A stretch of 29,113 nucleotides of DNA from a bacterium (GTDB lineage Bacteria > CAIWAD01): positions 1 through 29,113 of the forward strand of contig JAUXWS010000006.1 of NCBI GenBank assembly GCA_030685015.1. Direction: 5' to 3'. The notes under the pieces were generated by a model. It was not told the origin of the DNA. It saw only the letters and a program-made list of their open reading frames with translations, and searched no databases. Positions 14,248 through 23,494 of this stretch are shown here, one piece after another. Position numbers and translations under genes: made by a program. Each line of letters starts with the position of its first letter. The stretch's first letter is position 1.

Positions 14248-15597
14248 ATGCGGCACGAGACCGGCCTGCGTTGCACCAAGCGGTTGCGGGTGAAGCTGCC
14301 TGACGCGCCCGGCTGGCTGGGGCGCCTTGTCACACGGATGGGTGAGTTCGGGGCACGCTTCGGTGAGATTGTCACCATCCACAACGGCAAACGCGACCGC
14401 ATCCGCGACCTGGATGTCACGGTTCAGGACGAAGGCACTTTCGACCGCATGTGCGATGCCATCCGCGAGATGGAAGGCATCGACCTCATCGCCGTGACGG
14501 ACGTGGTGCGCGAACGGCACCTGGGCGGCAAGATCGAGATGGTGGGCCGCGCCCCCATCCACAGCGCCGACGATCTGGGCATCGTCTACACGCCGGGCGT
14601 CGCCTCCATCTGCCTGCAAATCCAGGCCGATCCCGAGCTGGCCTGGACCTACACCGGTATCCAGAACACGGTGGCGATTGTGACCAACGGCACGGCTGTG
14701 TTGGGTTTGGGCGACATCGGCGCGGTGGCGGGCATGCCGGTGATGGAGGGCAAGGCCCTCCTCTTTCACCAGTTGGCGGGAATCAGTGGTGTGCCCATCC
14801 TGCTGGACAGCAAGGATCCGGACGAAATCGTGGCGGCAGTCAAGGCCATCGCCCCCACCTTCGGCGCCATCAAGCTGGAGGACATCCGCGCCCCCGAGTG
14901 TTTCGACATCGAGGCCCGCCTGGACGAGGCGCTGGACATCCCGGTCATGCATGACGACCAGCATGGCACGGCCACGGTCGTTCTGGCCGCGCTGCTCACC
15001 ATCGCCCGGTTGCGCCACCTGAACCTGCACCGGTCCACTATCGGCATCATCGGACTGGGCGCCGCTGGCGCCGGCATCCATCAATTGCTCAAGGCCTACG
15101 GAGTGGAGACAGTCTATGGGGCGGACATCAATCCAATAATGATCGAGCGGTTCACGGCGCGCGGGGGGCAAGCCACCGATCTGGCAGGGGTGATGGCCAA
15201 GTCCAGCATGGTGATCGCCACCACCGGCGTTCCAGGCCTGATCAAGCCGGAACAGGTGCGCAAGGGGCAGGTCATCCTCGCCCTCTCCAATCCGGATCCG
15301 GAGATCCTGCCCGACGACGCCCTCGCCGCCGGTGCCGCCTTCGCCGCCGACGGCAAGGGCGTCAACAACGCCATGGCCTTCCCGGGATTGTTCAAGGGCG
15401 CCCTGCGGGCCCGTGCCACCACGATCAACGATGCCATGAAGATCGCCGCCGCCAAGGCCATTGCCCAGCATGCAATGGAAGGCGAACTGATGCCCAACAT
15501 CCTGGATCGCTCCGCCCACGAAGAGGTGGCACGAGCCGTGGAGGCCACCGCGCTGAAGACCGGCGTGGTCCGCTTCAGTCGGCACCTGGAACCCTGA
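14248..15597 (+). CDS. NAD(P)-dependent malic enzyme with N-terminal ACT domain
   Basis: 449 residues. Residues 10-85 form an ACT domain ([20 protein letters not shown]), a likely amino-acid or effector sensor. The catalytic part follows: Tyr114 in [10 protein letters not shown], Lys169 in [12 protein letters not shown], metal ligands Glu211/Asp212 in KLEDIRAPE and Asp236/Asp237 in [10 protein letters not shown], then the Rossmann motif [12 protein letters not shown]. It oxidatively decarboxylates malate to pyruvate and CO2 in the cytoplasm, making NAD(P)H. ATG at 14248 is chosen for the strong GGAGGAAGC upstream; the frame is open to 14161 without family similarity. Such ACT-malic fusions occur in several phyla. 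Coenzyme preference cannot be read safely. Confidence 0.92.
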   Translation: MRHETGLRCTKRLRVKLPDAPGWLGRLVTRMGEFGARFGEIVTIHNGKRDRIRDLDVTVQDEGTFDRMCDAIREMEGIDLIAVTDVVRERHLGGKIEMVGRAPIHSADDLGIVYTPGVASICLQIQADPELAWTYTGIQNTVAIVTNGTAVLGLGDIGAVAGMPVMEGKALLFHQLAGISGVPILLDSKDPDEIVAAVKAIAPTFGAIKLEDIRAPECFDIEARLDEALDIPVMHDDQHGTATVVLAALLTIARLRHLNLHRSTIGIIGLGAAGAGIHQLLKAYGVETVYGADINPIMIERFTARGGQATDLAGVMAKSSMVIATTGVPGLIKPEQVRKGQVILALSNPDPEILPDDALAAGAAFAADGKGVNNAMAFPGLFKGALRARATTINDAMKIAAAKAIAQHAMEGELMPNILDRSAHEEVARAVEATALKTGVVRFSRHLEP

Positions 15598-15659
15598 GCG
15601 CCACCACACCTGGATGAATCAGGCTGGGCAGGCGGGCGGCGGGACAGGCCGGACGCTCC

Positions 15660-16562
15660 TCACTTGATCAGGATGCCGCGCTGGCTCCCCACCAGGATCC
15701 CATCCCGCCACGCCGATACCACATACGTGCCACCAGGCAAGCCCCTCGCGTGCCACCGTGCCACATGAGCGCCGGGACCACGCGGACCCAGGTCCAAGGT
15801 CTCCACATGTCTCCCCAGCAGGTCATGGATCCGCAGTTCGAGCCGGCCAGGCAGTTCTGACTCGAAAGTGAGAAGCAGATCAGGATTGAAGGGATTGGGG
15901 GCCAAAGTGATGCAGGAAGAAAGTGGCCAGGTGGGCGGGGCAGCCACCGCGTTCAGCTCGAGCCCTTCCATGTGCGATGTGCCATTGGTGACGGAGACGA
16001 TCACGAAACTGTTGTTCAGGTCCACCAGGGCGCCACTGAAGGTGAAATCAAGCGTGCTTTCGTCCCGCAGCCCGATCCCCAGGGCCGTGGCGGCCCCCAC
16101 GAATTTGCGTTCAGCCTGGATCAGATCAAGGATCTCCAGCAGATCCAAACTGTCCGGCAGTTCGGCGGGAAAGGCCAGGCTGTCCAGATGCCACAACAGG
16201 AACAGCTGGACCGTGCTTATGGGATTGGGCACGGCCCCCGCCTCGATCGGACCCTCCGCCCGGTAGTAAAGTCCGAATACATGATAGGTGGTGTCTGGAT
16301 TGATGTTGCGCTTGGCGGCCAGGGCCAGCAGCTGCTCGGCGCCCGTCCCTTCCGTCGAGGCGATGAGGCCCCCCAGGCCCTCATCCAGTTCCGGAACCCA
16401 TTGGGTGGTGTCAATGCTGCCTTCCACCGCGAAAGTGCCGCTGAAGGGACCGAAGGGAATCTGCGCATACTGGAAGGACAGGGATCCTGTGTAGAAGACT
16501 TGGGCGCCCTGGGCCCACAGCTTTCCCACCAGGAGGGCAAGAATGAACAGATATCTCAACAT
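15660..16562 (-). CDS. Secreted protein with C-terminal sorting (T9SS-A/FlgD-like) domain
   Basis: 300 residues from ATG at 16562, behind AAGGAGG. A signal peptide (MLRYLFILALLVGKLWAQG) is followed by a beta-rich unknown region of about 200 residues, then ITLAPNPFNPDLLLTFESEL, LRIHDLLGRHVETLDLG and LPGGTYVVSAWRDG, the C-terminal domain used in FCB-group bacteria for secretion and surface attachment. The central part includes PIGPFSGTFAVEG-like strands and acid-rich segments and matches no family I recognise. It probably acts at the cell surface. It stands alone between the malic enzyme and the divergent barrel/propeller operon. Confidence 0.8.
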   Translation of the reverse strand: MLRYLFILALLVGKLWAQGAQVFYTGSLSFQYAQIPFGPFSGTFAVEGSIDTTQWVPELDEGLGGLIASTEGTGAEQLLALAAKRNINPDTTYHVFGLYYRAEGPIEAGAVPNPISTVQLFLLWHLDSLAFPAELPDSLDLLEILDLIQAERKFVGAATALGIGLRDESTLDFTFSGALVDLNNSFVIVSVTNGTSHMEGLELNAVAAPPTWPLSSCITLAPNPFNPDLLLTFESELPGRLELRIHDLLGRHVETLDLGPRGPGAHVARWHARGLPGGTYVVSAWRDGILVGSQRGILIK

Positions 16563-16990
16563 GAAGCCTCCTTGGGTCATGTGTGGCGAGCTGGCCGACT
16601 TCACAGCAATGGCTTCGCTGATTGAAAAACACGAAAGCGCCGAGATGTCAGGGCGCGCCCTGACACTTGGGCATTTCACCTGCAATCCGCCGGCCGCCTG
16701 TCATGGCACGCACCAGGTGGGTCGACCCGGGAGCGATGGACTTGGCTCGGCCGGCAGCAAGGCAGGCACTCAGAAATTAGTTCCCCCATCAGAGCGCTGC
16801 AACGGGAAACTCTTGCCCCTGAGAATCTTTCCCTCTTCGCCCATCCAGTCGAAGCCGGGATTGGATCCAACGCCTTGGGCTGAAACTCGTTGCATGTCAG
16901 CAGCTTGCGTGGAGGAGACTCGATGCCCTGCGCCATTCCCATCCGGCATGGCCTTTGCTCGCATGAGGGGGCCACAAACTTGCGGGAATC
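16563..16990. other. Divergent intergenic region
   Basis: About 430 bases between the secreted-protein gene (minus) and the barrel gene (plus). It contains one perfect 20-bp palindrome (16646-16665, listed separately) and no supported gene. The overlapping short frames show no family pattern. Confidence 0.5.
16646..16665. repeat. Perfect 20-bp palindrome
   Basis: TGTCAGGGCGCGCCCTGACA is self-complementary. It shares the GGCGCGCC core with the 30-bp palindrome at 10780-10809. It lies 84 bases upstream of the secreted-protein gene, so it could be an operator or a REP-like hairpin. Confidence 0.6.
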
Positions 16991-18469
16991 ATGCGACGAC
17001 TACGCTTCTGGCATGTCAGCATCCTTGGCGCGTTCCTGCTGGCCTCGGCCGGGGGCGCCCGCTATCGGCTCTCCGACTCCCCTCTCTTCCTGCACGACAT
17101 GCGGGCCGGTCGGGTGGAGTTCGAAGGTCAGGGCAAGCAGTTCATCTTCGAGGCCGACACCCTGCGACAGGAGTCCGCCTTTGGCCTTCGCTATGGCTTG
17201 ACACAACGCCTGGTCTTCGAATTCAGCTATCCCTACCTGATGGAATCGCTTGGCCCCCTTAGCAAGAGCGGCCAGGGGGATCTGGCCACCGCCCTGAGCT
17301 ACCGCCATCCCCTGTCAAACTGGCCCGGCATGAGCCTGGGATTGCGTCAAGCCCTCATTTTTCCCAGCGGGTTCAGAAGGGAACTGGTCGGTTTTGATCG
17401 CTTCACGGGCGGTCGCACCCAGGCGGAAACACTTGTCCAACTTGAGTTTGGAGATCGCCCCCAGGATCTTTCCACTCTTTGGCTGGCGGTCAATGGTGGG
17501 TTGCGCACGGACAACCACCTGGAAAACACCAAGATGCTGTGGGGCGCCTCCATCCGCTATCATCTGGTCCAGCGCTGGCTCTTTCTGGAAAGCGAGCTGG
17601 CCCAGGAGATGGCGACGGACACCAAGGAAGCCACCTACCAGTTCAGTGCCGGACTGGGCGTGAAACTGCCCTGGGGCTTCCAGGTACGGCTTGGGGCCGA
17701 AGAGCGGGTCATCTACGAATTGGACCGCTTTGGCCTTTATGCCGCCCTCGGCTGGAGCCGGCAACCGGTCATCCCCATCCGCATGCGCTATCGCCATCTC
17801 CACCCCGGACTGCAGAAGCGATTGGATGACAAGAACAAAGTCCCCTCCTTCACGCTTGAACCGGGCACCCCGGCCCTCCTGACGGAATCAGGCCGCCTGC
17901 CCTTCCTCCCGTTGAGGGTGGTGCTCCTTCCCTTTATCGAGGCAGATCAAGCGCCTGTGGCCGTCACCCTGTCACAGGCCTTCCATCGTGTCATCGAAGC
18001 GGACAGCAGTTTTCAGGTGGTGCCCCCGGCCGAGGTGGAAGCCTACCTGGACTTTCACCGGATGGCGTCCCGCGACCTGACGGAAGAGACCGCCATCAAT
18101 GAACTGGGGCGCTCCCTCAAGGCGGACCTGGTCCTGCGGGGGCGGATCCTCTCTTATCAACCCCGTCAGTTTCGTGGCCATGCCTTGCCGCCGCTGTTCG
18201 CCCGCAGCCGCCAGGCCGGCACTTTGGAGGCCCAGGCCTGGCTACAACAAGTGGACCATCCGGGGCCACCCCATTCAGCCAAACTAAGCTGGGAGGAGAG
18301 CGGTCCTGGTCGCTGGAGCCTCTTCACGGCCAAGCATGGCTTGCGCGAACGTCCGGGTTCCGCCCTTGAGCGCAGTGCCCTGACTCACCAGCTCCTGGAG
18401 TCCTGGAGCATATTGGCCGCCAACACACTTATGTATGAAGAGACGGAAGTGCTGGTGATAGATAAATGA
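16991..18469 (+). CDS. Outer-membrane barrel-like protein with CsgG/TolB-N-like C-terminal domain
   Basis: 492 residues. A signal peptide (MRRLRFWHVSILGAFLLASA) is followed by about 280 residues of alternating strands (AFGLRYGLTQRLVFEFSYPY, MLWGASIRYHLVQRWLFLES, GAEERVIYELDRFGLYAALG) typical of an outer-membrane barrel. A second part (LRVVLLPFIEADQAPVAVTL, SQAFHRVIEADSSFQVVPPA, INELGRSLKADLVLRGRI) resembles the CsgG/FlgT/LpoB-type fold that assembles envelope structures. The final segment ends in METEVLVIDK-like strands. The ribosome site is weak. The next gene, a lipoprotein, overlaps by ATGA, so the two are probably partners in the envelope. No precise family is recognised. Confidence 0.62.
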   Translation: MRRLRFWHVSILGAFLLASAGGARYRLSDSPLFLHDMRAGRVEFEGQGKQFIFEADTLRQESAFGLRYGLTQRLVFEFSYPYLMESLGPLSKSGQGDLATALSYRHPLSNWPGMSLGLRQALIFPSGFRRELVGFDRFTGGRTQAETLVQLEFGDRPQDLSTLWLAVNGGLRTDNHLENTKMLWGASIRYHLVQRWLFLESELAQEMATDTKEATYQFSAGLGVKLPWGFQVRLGAEERVIYELDRFGLYAALGWSRQPVIPIRMRYRHLHPGLQKRLDDKNKVPSFTLEPGTPALLTESGRLPFLPLRVVLLPFIEADQAPVAVTLSQAFHRVIEADSSFQVVPPAEVEAYLDFHRMASRDLTEETAINELGRSLKADLVLRGRILSYQPRQFRGHALPPLFARSRQAGTLEAQAWLQQVDHPGPPHSAKLSWEESGPGRWSLFTAKHGLRERPGSALERSALTHQLLESWSILAANTLMYEETEVLVIDK

Positions 18470-19989
18470 AAGCGCGACTCTACCATTTGGTAATCTTTCT
18501 AACCGTTTGGTTTGTGGCCTGCGCCAGGCCTCCTCATGAAGCCGAGGACCGCGCCCCGCAGATCCGCAATCTACGGGTGGACATGAGTGGCGCCACGCCA
18601 GGGTCCATCATCATGCTCAGGGCCGACATCACGGATCCCGATGGAGATTCCCTGGATGTCAGTTGGCAGGCAACCGTCGGTCTTATTGTGGCCAGCTTCC
18701 AGGATTCGGCCCGCTGGCAAAGTCCGGACAGCAGTGTCTATGCCAGGATCTTCGTCCAGGCGGTGGATCCGGCGGGCAACCTTGCCGCCGACACCCTCCG
18801 CTTCTGGGTCCACAACCAGGCACCAGTCATCCAGGAGCTGCGCGGGTCGGCCACCACTGTATTGAATGGCAACACCATCACCCTGTTCGGCAGGGTCCAG
18901 GATCCAGATGGGCATCCCGTCACCCTGCAGTGGTCAAGCCCGTGGGGCACCTTCAATCAAAGCACGGGAGACTCCGTCCGCTGGACCGTGCCTGATTCCA
19001 CCATGCACGCCTGGGCCAGTCTGGCGGCGCTTGACATCTACGGCGCCGTGACGAGGGACACCCTCAGGGTCATCGTCTACACAGAGGTGGGCTGCGCCTG
19101 GATCATCAGCCAAGGCGAACAGGAGATCGTCAAACTGTCCTCCATTGGTGACGAGTTGCTGCGCCTGGGTGGCTTCACGGACTTGCAGGATCTGGATCTG
19201 GACCCCGAGAACCGCCGCTTGTGGGTCTGTGAGGGTCAACCCCCTGCCCTGCACAGCTATGACTTGCGCGGCAGGCCGCTCTTCTCTGTCACGGCAGGAT
19301 TTGCCCGGCCTACCCGCCTGCGCAGCTGGTACCGAACCGGCAGCGTGCTGGTGCTGGATGGCGACAGCGCCCAAGTGGTCGAGATCAACCTCTTCGGCGA
19401 CCGCGAACTGCGCCGCATCGGCGGCCTGACCCGTCCCAACGCCCTGGATATTGATCAGCGCACCGGCGCGGTGTGGATCTGCGACGAGGGCAGCAACAAC
19501 CTCTTCCACATCGCCAACGGCTATGACGGCAGCATCGAGGACGTCTGGAACAGCCCGCACGTCATCCGCCGGGACGGCTACCAGTTTCCGGTGGACATCT
19601 CGGTGGAGGATTCGACCGGCGCCTGCTGGCTGGTGGACAAGGAGGCGGGGATGCTGGTCCGCTACGCGGCCAACGGCATCGACAGCCTCGTCGTCACGGG
19701 CTTCCAGAACCCGGTGGCCGTGTCGGCCACTTGGTCCCAGGGATTGTGCTGGGTGCTGGACAGGGGCCTGAACTCGCGGGCCCTGCGCTACTTCTTCGAC
19801 CAGGAGCAGGTGGCGGTGGACGGCCTGCTCTTTCCGAAAGATTTGGCATTCAACCGCATCGATTCGCATGTCTGGGTGCTTGACACGGAGCGCAACCGTG
19901 TGCTGCGCCTACGCCCGGACGGCAACTTGGCCGGCGCCTGGACAGACTTCGATTTCCCCACCCGCATCCGCATCAACGGCGGCTACTAA
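18466..19989 (+). CDS. Lipoprotein with Ig/PKD-like domains and NHL-type beta-propeller
   Basis: 507 residues. Lipobox with Cys19 in WFVACARP. Two Ig/PKD-like domains follow: APQIRNLRVDMSGATPGSII with DPDGDSLDVSWQA, and APVIQELRG with DPDGHPVTLQWSSPWG. From about residue 210 come repeated blades such as LQDLDLDPENRRLWVCEGQP, RPNALDIDQRTGAVWICDEG, FPVDISVEDSTGACWLVDKE and FPKDLAFNRIDSHVWVLDTE, an NHL/SMP-30-like propeller. Such folds bind proteins or sugars outside the cytoplasm. It starts inside the stop of the barrel gene (ATGA). Its 3' end overlaps the convergent TetR gene by 17 bases. Confidence 0.82.
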   Translation: MKARLYHLVIFLTVWFVACARPPHEAEDRAPQIRNLRVDMSGATPGSIIMLRADITDPDGDSLDVSWQATVGLIVASFQDSARWQSPDSSVYARIFVQAVDPAGNLAADTLRFWVHNQAPVIQELRGSATTVLNGNTITLFGRVQDPDGHPVTLQWSSPWGTFNQSTGDSVRWTVPDSTMHAWASLAALDIYGAVTRDTLRVIVYTEVGCAWIISQGEQEIVKLSSIGDELLRLGGFTDLQDLDLDPENRRLWVCEGQPPALHSYDLRGRPLFSVTAGFARPTRLRSWYRTGSVLVLDGDSAQVVEINLFGDRELRRIGGLTRPNALDIDQRTGAVWICDEGSNNLFHIANGYDGSIEDVWNSPHVIRRDGYQFPVDISVEDSTGACWLVDKEAGMLVRYAANGIDSLVVTGFQNPVAVSATWSQGLCWVLDRGLNSRALRYFFDQEQVAVDGLLFPKDLAFNRIDSHVWVLDTERNRVLRLRPDGNLAGAWTDFDFPTRIRINGGY

Positions 19990-20716
19990 GCCCATTCATG
20001 AAGAGATTCATGATCTCGTCGGCCATCTCTGTGGCCGTGCGTAGTTCTCCGCCGTCCTGGAAGGCCTGGGTGTAGACGTTAAGGGTCTCCAGGAAGGTGG
20101 CGCAAAGTCGATCGGCATCCAGGCGGTGCAGCTCGCCAAGGTCCATGCCCCTGCTGATCACGTTGCGGATTCGGTCCCGCATCTCCTCGTGCAGTCGCTG
20201 GGACTGATGGTGCCAGGGATTGTCGGCCGGCTGCCTCAGGCGGTGCTGAAACTGCCGGTGCATGACGAAAAAATCCAGGTGCTTCCGGTAGTAGATGAGG
20301 AACATGACACAGAGAGCGCGCAACTGCAGGGCGGCGCCCCCCTCCCCGACCACTGACTTGCGCAGGATGCCCAACAGATCCTGGTATCCGTCCGCCAGGA
20401 TGCTGTGGAAGAGGTGCTCCTTGCTGGTGAAGAACTGGTACAGTGTCGGCTTGGCGAATTCGGCCTGACGGGCAATTTCATCCAGGGTGGTGCCGGTGAA
20501 GCCATGCTTGGCGAAGTGCTGGCGGGCGACATCCAGAATTTCACGGCGACGTTGGCTGCGTTCCCGGGCCCGCCGCCCCAGCGGCGCCTCCTCGTCGGCC
20601 ATGTCTGCTGGTGGTGAAGCGTTTCGCGGTTGCATGCCCTGGGCCACTTGAAGGAAGGTTGAGGCGGGCAAGGCTGGTTGTCGCGCCTCCGGGGCCAGCA
20701 CGTCATGGTTGTCCAT
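19973..20716 (-). CDS. TetR-family transcriptional regulator
   Basis: 247 residues from ATG at 20716, with AAGGGAGGACC upstream. After a disordered 50-residue start comes the DNA-binding domain: RRREILDVARQHFAKHGFTG, TTLDEIARQAEFAKPTLYQF, FTSKEHLFHSILADGYQDLL. The C-terminal domain (LCVMFLIYYRKHLDFFVMHR, FLETLNVYTQAFQDGG) fits the TetR_C_7/AcrR-like groups. The ligand and targets are unknown. It converges on the propeller lipoprotein gene. The long N-terminal extension is unusual for the family; an internal ATG (MADEEAPLGRR) could be the true start. Confidence 0.88.
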   Translation of the reverse strand: MDNHDVLAPEARQPALPASTFLQVAQGMQPRNASPPADMADEEAPLGRRARERSQRRREILDVARQHFAKHGFTGTTLDEIARQAEFAKPTLYQFFTSKEHLFHSILADGYQDLLGILRKSVVGEGGAALQLRALCVMFLIYYRKHLDFFVMHRQFQHRLRQPADNPWHHQSQRLHEEMRDRIRNVISRGMDLGELHRLDADRLCATFLETLNVYTQAFQDGGELRTATEMADEIMNLFMNGLSSRR

Positions 20717-21291
20717 CGGTCCTCCCTTGTTTGGCCGCACCAATCTGGCACTTGGGCAATGTACTGGCAAGTAAAATTGGAAACCTAATGGAAGACATTT
20801 GATTTCATTATGGTGGTCAATCAGATACCATGAAGTCTTGTCTCAGGCGGGACGGCGTCCGCATTCGTCCTGATCAGCCCCAGCCAACAACGCCTCAACC
20901 CATTGGCAAATTGTCCATGTCCGTCGTGCGCTTGGAAGGGTCCCAAATTGAAGGGGGGCACCCCCGAAACATGGGTGGCGCCACCCCCCGTGGACTCGGA
21001 GAGATGTGTTGCGAAGCCTTGAGTCCTTCGTGGTCTTCCTCGCCCTTGGTGGCCTGGATTTTTCGCAGCGTCCTTTCACATACCACCAGCATGCGCCGCG
21101 AGATCTCCAAGGAACCGGTCTCGACCGAAGGTGAATCCAGTCAAAGGCCCAGGCCCGACCGACCGCTTGAGCGAAAGAATGGCGGCAAGGTTTCGTCCTC
21201 GCCACAATCTTTGTCACTTTTGTTGCGCTGGAATCCACCCAAGGACTGATTTGTTGTTTTCATCGGGACGATAAAGAATTGTCATTGCTGG
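20717..21291. other. Intergenic region with MITE copy C and a GC palindrome
   Basis: About 575 bases between the TetR gene and the signalling cassette. GGGTGGCGCCACCC (20973-20986) is a perfect palindrome inside a G/C-run region, and 21015-21169 is the diverged third MITE copy. The short frames on both strands are not convincing genes. The last 50 bases should hold the promoter of the kinase gene. Confidence 0.55.
21015..21169 (-). mobile_element. MITE-like repeat, copy C, diverged
   Basis: Read on the minus strand, it aligns with copies A and B: CGGGCCTGGGCCTTTGACTG at the start, GGAGATCTCGCG as in B, GCATGCTGGTGGTATGT as in A, GCGAAAAATCC as in A, and GGGCGAGGAAGACCACGAAG near the end. The terminal inverted repeats are degraded (GGTCGGGCCTGG versus a shortened AGTCC/AAGGCT end), and no CTAG flank remains. 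It is an old copy. Confidence 0.68.
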
Positions 21292-23085
21292 ATGATCATG
21301 CAGATTTCAGGCCGCTCCCTGCGGGTTCACATGACCCTTTATTCCGCGCTCACCCTGCTCCTGACGCTGGGCCTGGTGATCGTGGTGGCATGGTTCCCGC
21401 TCAGCAATCGCCTTCTATCAAGTGTGGAGCTGGCCCTCTCCCATGACGCCACCATGCGGGCGCGGGCCGTGGACGAGACCTTGCGTCGGGCCTGTGAACT
21501 GGCGTGGCAGGTTTCCAGCAGGACGGCGGCGCGGATCACCACGGCCGAGCTTGATCGTGGCATGATCAGCCTCGAGGAGGCGCGAGCCGCCCTGTTGCCC
21601 CGCCTGCGCGATGCGTTGGATTTCTCCCATGAGATGAAGGGTCTGGTGCGCATTGATTTGCGGGGCAGAATCCTGGCGAGGATCGGTCCCGACCTGATGG
21701 ACAGCCTGACAGATCGCCAGGCGGACTTTCCCATCCTTGAAGCACCACCCGTTCGCTATGCCTCCCGAGGGCACCAGGGCATGTCCCGCATCTTTTTCCT
21801 GGGCCATGATCCCCATGTCATCATCTTCACCCCCGTTTATTCACCGGACCAGCGAGTGGTGGCACAAGACTTGTTGTTGTTTCGCCTGGACGCCTTGCCA
21901 CCGATCATGGCCGCCCCCATGCCCCAGGGGCAATCCGTGTCGTGCCTCTTGCTGGGGGCGAAGGGCGACCAAGCGGCACCGGAGGTCTTGCTGCGCACCG
22001 GCGGCAGCAAGGCGCTGCCGGGAATTCCCGCGCTGACCCAGAGTTATGAACACCTGCTGAATACAGAGACGCTTGTGGGTCGGTTGGATGAGCTGCTGCT
22101 GTGCGCCACGCCTTTGAACATCAGCAACATGTGGCTGGTGGTCGGGTCGCCACAGAAGGCCATGACCGGAGAAGCCAGAAGCTGGCTGATCACCATCCTT
22201 GCCATCGTCCTCGGACTGGGCTTCCTGGGGCTGCTCTGCAGCCTCTTGTTGCTTCGCCCCCTGCGGGACAAGATCTTGGTGGCACAGGAGGAATTGCGCC
22301 GGCAGGTGGCGGAGACGGAGAAGACCCGCGCCAAGCTGGAGGCGCAAAGCGACTTGCTGCTGGAGCGGAACGAGGATCTGCGCCATTTCGCTTACGCCAG
22401 TGCCCATGACTTGAAAAGTCCGCTCATCAGCATTGGTGGCCACGCCCAGATGCTGCTGGACCGCCTGGGGCCCGATCTGCCGCCTGAACGGCGCCTGAGT
22501 CTGGAGTTCATCCTTTCAGGCACCAAGCGGTTGTTCCAGCATGTCAACGACATGCTGGAGTACTCCCGTGCCGCTGAGATCGAGCCGCGGCTGACCCGCC
22601 TGTCGCTGGACCGACTATGCCAGGAGATCCTCTCCAGCCTGGACGGTCGCATCCGCGAAAGTCGCGCCATCATTCGCCTGGGCGAGACGCCGGACATCTT
22701 CAGCGACCGCCGGTTGTTGCGCATGGTTCTTCAGAACCTGGTGGACAACGCCCTCTGCTATCGCCAGCCCGACCGGGCCCCGGAAGTGGACATCCAGGCC
22801 GAGGCGGCTCCCCATGAGGTGGTGATTCGCGTGAAGGACAATGGACTGGGCATTTCTCCCGATCACCAGCCCCAGATTTTCGAAAGCTTCTACCGCCTGC
22901 ATGAGGATGCCAAGATCCCCGGCACGGGCCTGGGTCTGGCCATTTGCCTGCGGGCGGTGCGACGTCTGGAGGGAACAATCGAGCTGGAGTCGGAGCCCGG
23001 ACAAGGGAGCTGCTTCACGGTGCGCCTGCCGCAGCCACCTCCCGAGGCCCTGCAGGAAGACGACGAGGGCACCCCCCTTGCCTGA
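21292..23085 (+). CDS. Membrane sensor histidine kinase
   Basis: 597 residues. A transmembrane segment near the start (LTLLLTLGLVIVVAWFPL) and a second at about 300-322 (ITILAIVLGLGFLGLLCSLL) bracket an extracytoplasmic sensor region of about 260 residues with Cache-like features. A coiled linker follows. The kinase core has the H-box with His372 in ASAHDLKSPLISI, the N-box QNLVDNALCY, and the G-boxes VKDNGLGIS and GTGLGLAI, close to the phytochrome-type HisKA group. It should phosphorylate a response regulator, most simply the one at 25639. The start is ATG ATC ATG; either ATG could be used. It is followed after 13 bases by a ferredoxin gene. Confidence 0.9.
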   Translation: MIMQISGRSLRVHMTLYSALTLLLTLGLVIVVAWFPLSNRLLSSVELALSHDATMRARAVDETLRRACELAWQVSSRTAARITTAELDRGMISLEEARAALLPRLRDALDFSHEMKGLVRIDLRGRILARIGPDLMDSLTDRQADFPILEAPPVRYASRGHQGMSRIFFLGHDPHVIIFTPVYSPDQRVVAQDLLLFRLDALPPIMAAPMPQGQSVSCLLLGAKGDQAAPEVLLRTGGSKALPGIPALTQSYEHLLNTETLVGRLDELLLCATPLNISNMWLVVGSPQKAMTGEARSWLITILAIVLGLGFLGLLCSLLLLRPLRDKILVAQEELRRQVAETEKTRAKLEAQSDLLLERNEDLRHFAYASAHDLKSPLISIGGHAQMLLDRLGPDLPPERRLSLEFILSGTKRLFQHVNDMLEYSRAAEIEPRLTRLSLDRLCQEILSSLDGRIRESRAIIRLGETPDIFSDRRLLRMVLQNLVDNALCYRQPDRAPEVDIQAEAAPHEVVIRVKDNGLGISPDHQPQIFESFYRLHEDAKIPGTGLGLAICLRAVRRLEGTIELESEPGQGSCFTVRLPQPPPEALQEDDEGTPLA

Positions 23086-23098
23086 GGTCCGACCTCCC

Positions 23099-23290
23099 GT
23101 GCCACCGCGTGTCTTGGGTGAAAAATGTACTGGATGTGGCGCCTGCATTTCCACCTGCCGGCCGCGGGCCATCGAGATGCTGCTGCTCGAATCTGGGCGC
23201 AAGGCGGCCTATATTCACAAGAATCACTGTGTTCTTCATGGGGATTGCCTTGTGGCATGCCCCCATGAGGCCATCGTCGTGCCACGATGA
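23099..23290 (+). CDS. Small two-cluster ferredoxin, second cluster motif with His for Cys
   Basis: 63 residues from GTG at 23099; TTG at 23078 inside the kinase end is an alternative. EKCTGCGACISTCRPRAIEM is a standard CxxCxxCxxxC cluster site. The second site, NHCVLHGDCLVACPHEAI, has His where the second Cys is expected (CxxHxxCxxxC). So one normal 4Fe-4S cluster and one 3Fe-4S or His-ligated cluster are predicted. Function in a kinase cassette is unknown; it could give a redox signal to the flanking kinases or serve an unrelated electron transfer. Same strand and spacing as the kinases suggests co-transcription. Confidence 0.75.
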   Translation: MPPRVLGEKCTGCGACISTCRPRAIEMLLLESGRKAAYIHKNHCVLHGDCLVACPHEAIVVPR

Positions 23291-23494
23291 TCTCTATTGT
23301 GTTCAGGTGGCTTACCGGCATTCGCATAGCCGAGCTGCGGCCCGCCCACGACCGAGTTCATGCCACGTGTTGCGTGAACCGGCCTCATTTAGGCGGGCAG
23401 GCTTCAGGCGCGGCCCCCGTGCTTGGCTGTGAATCCTCGATCCTGCCTGGTCGATAACTCCAATTGCATCACAATCAAATCGCTGCCAGGGCCT

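Noticed and set aside
14092-15609. 505-codon minus-strand frame opposite malic enzyme
   Set aside because: A shadow of the clear malic enzyme gene; no family motif.
21015-21169. MITE repeat as a protein-coding gene
   Set aside because: Copies A, B and C share short similar peptides in one frame (for example EISRRMLVVC in C and EISRRVMAF in B), but stops and frameshifts differ between copies and the inverted ends and insertion context favour a DNA element.
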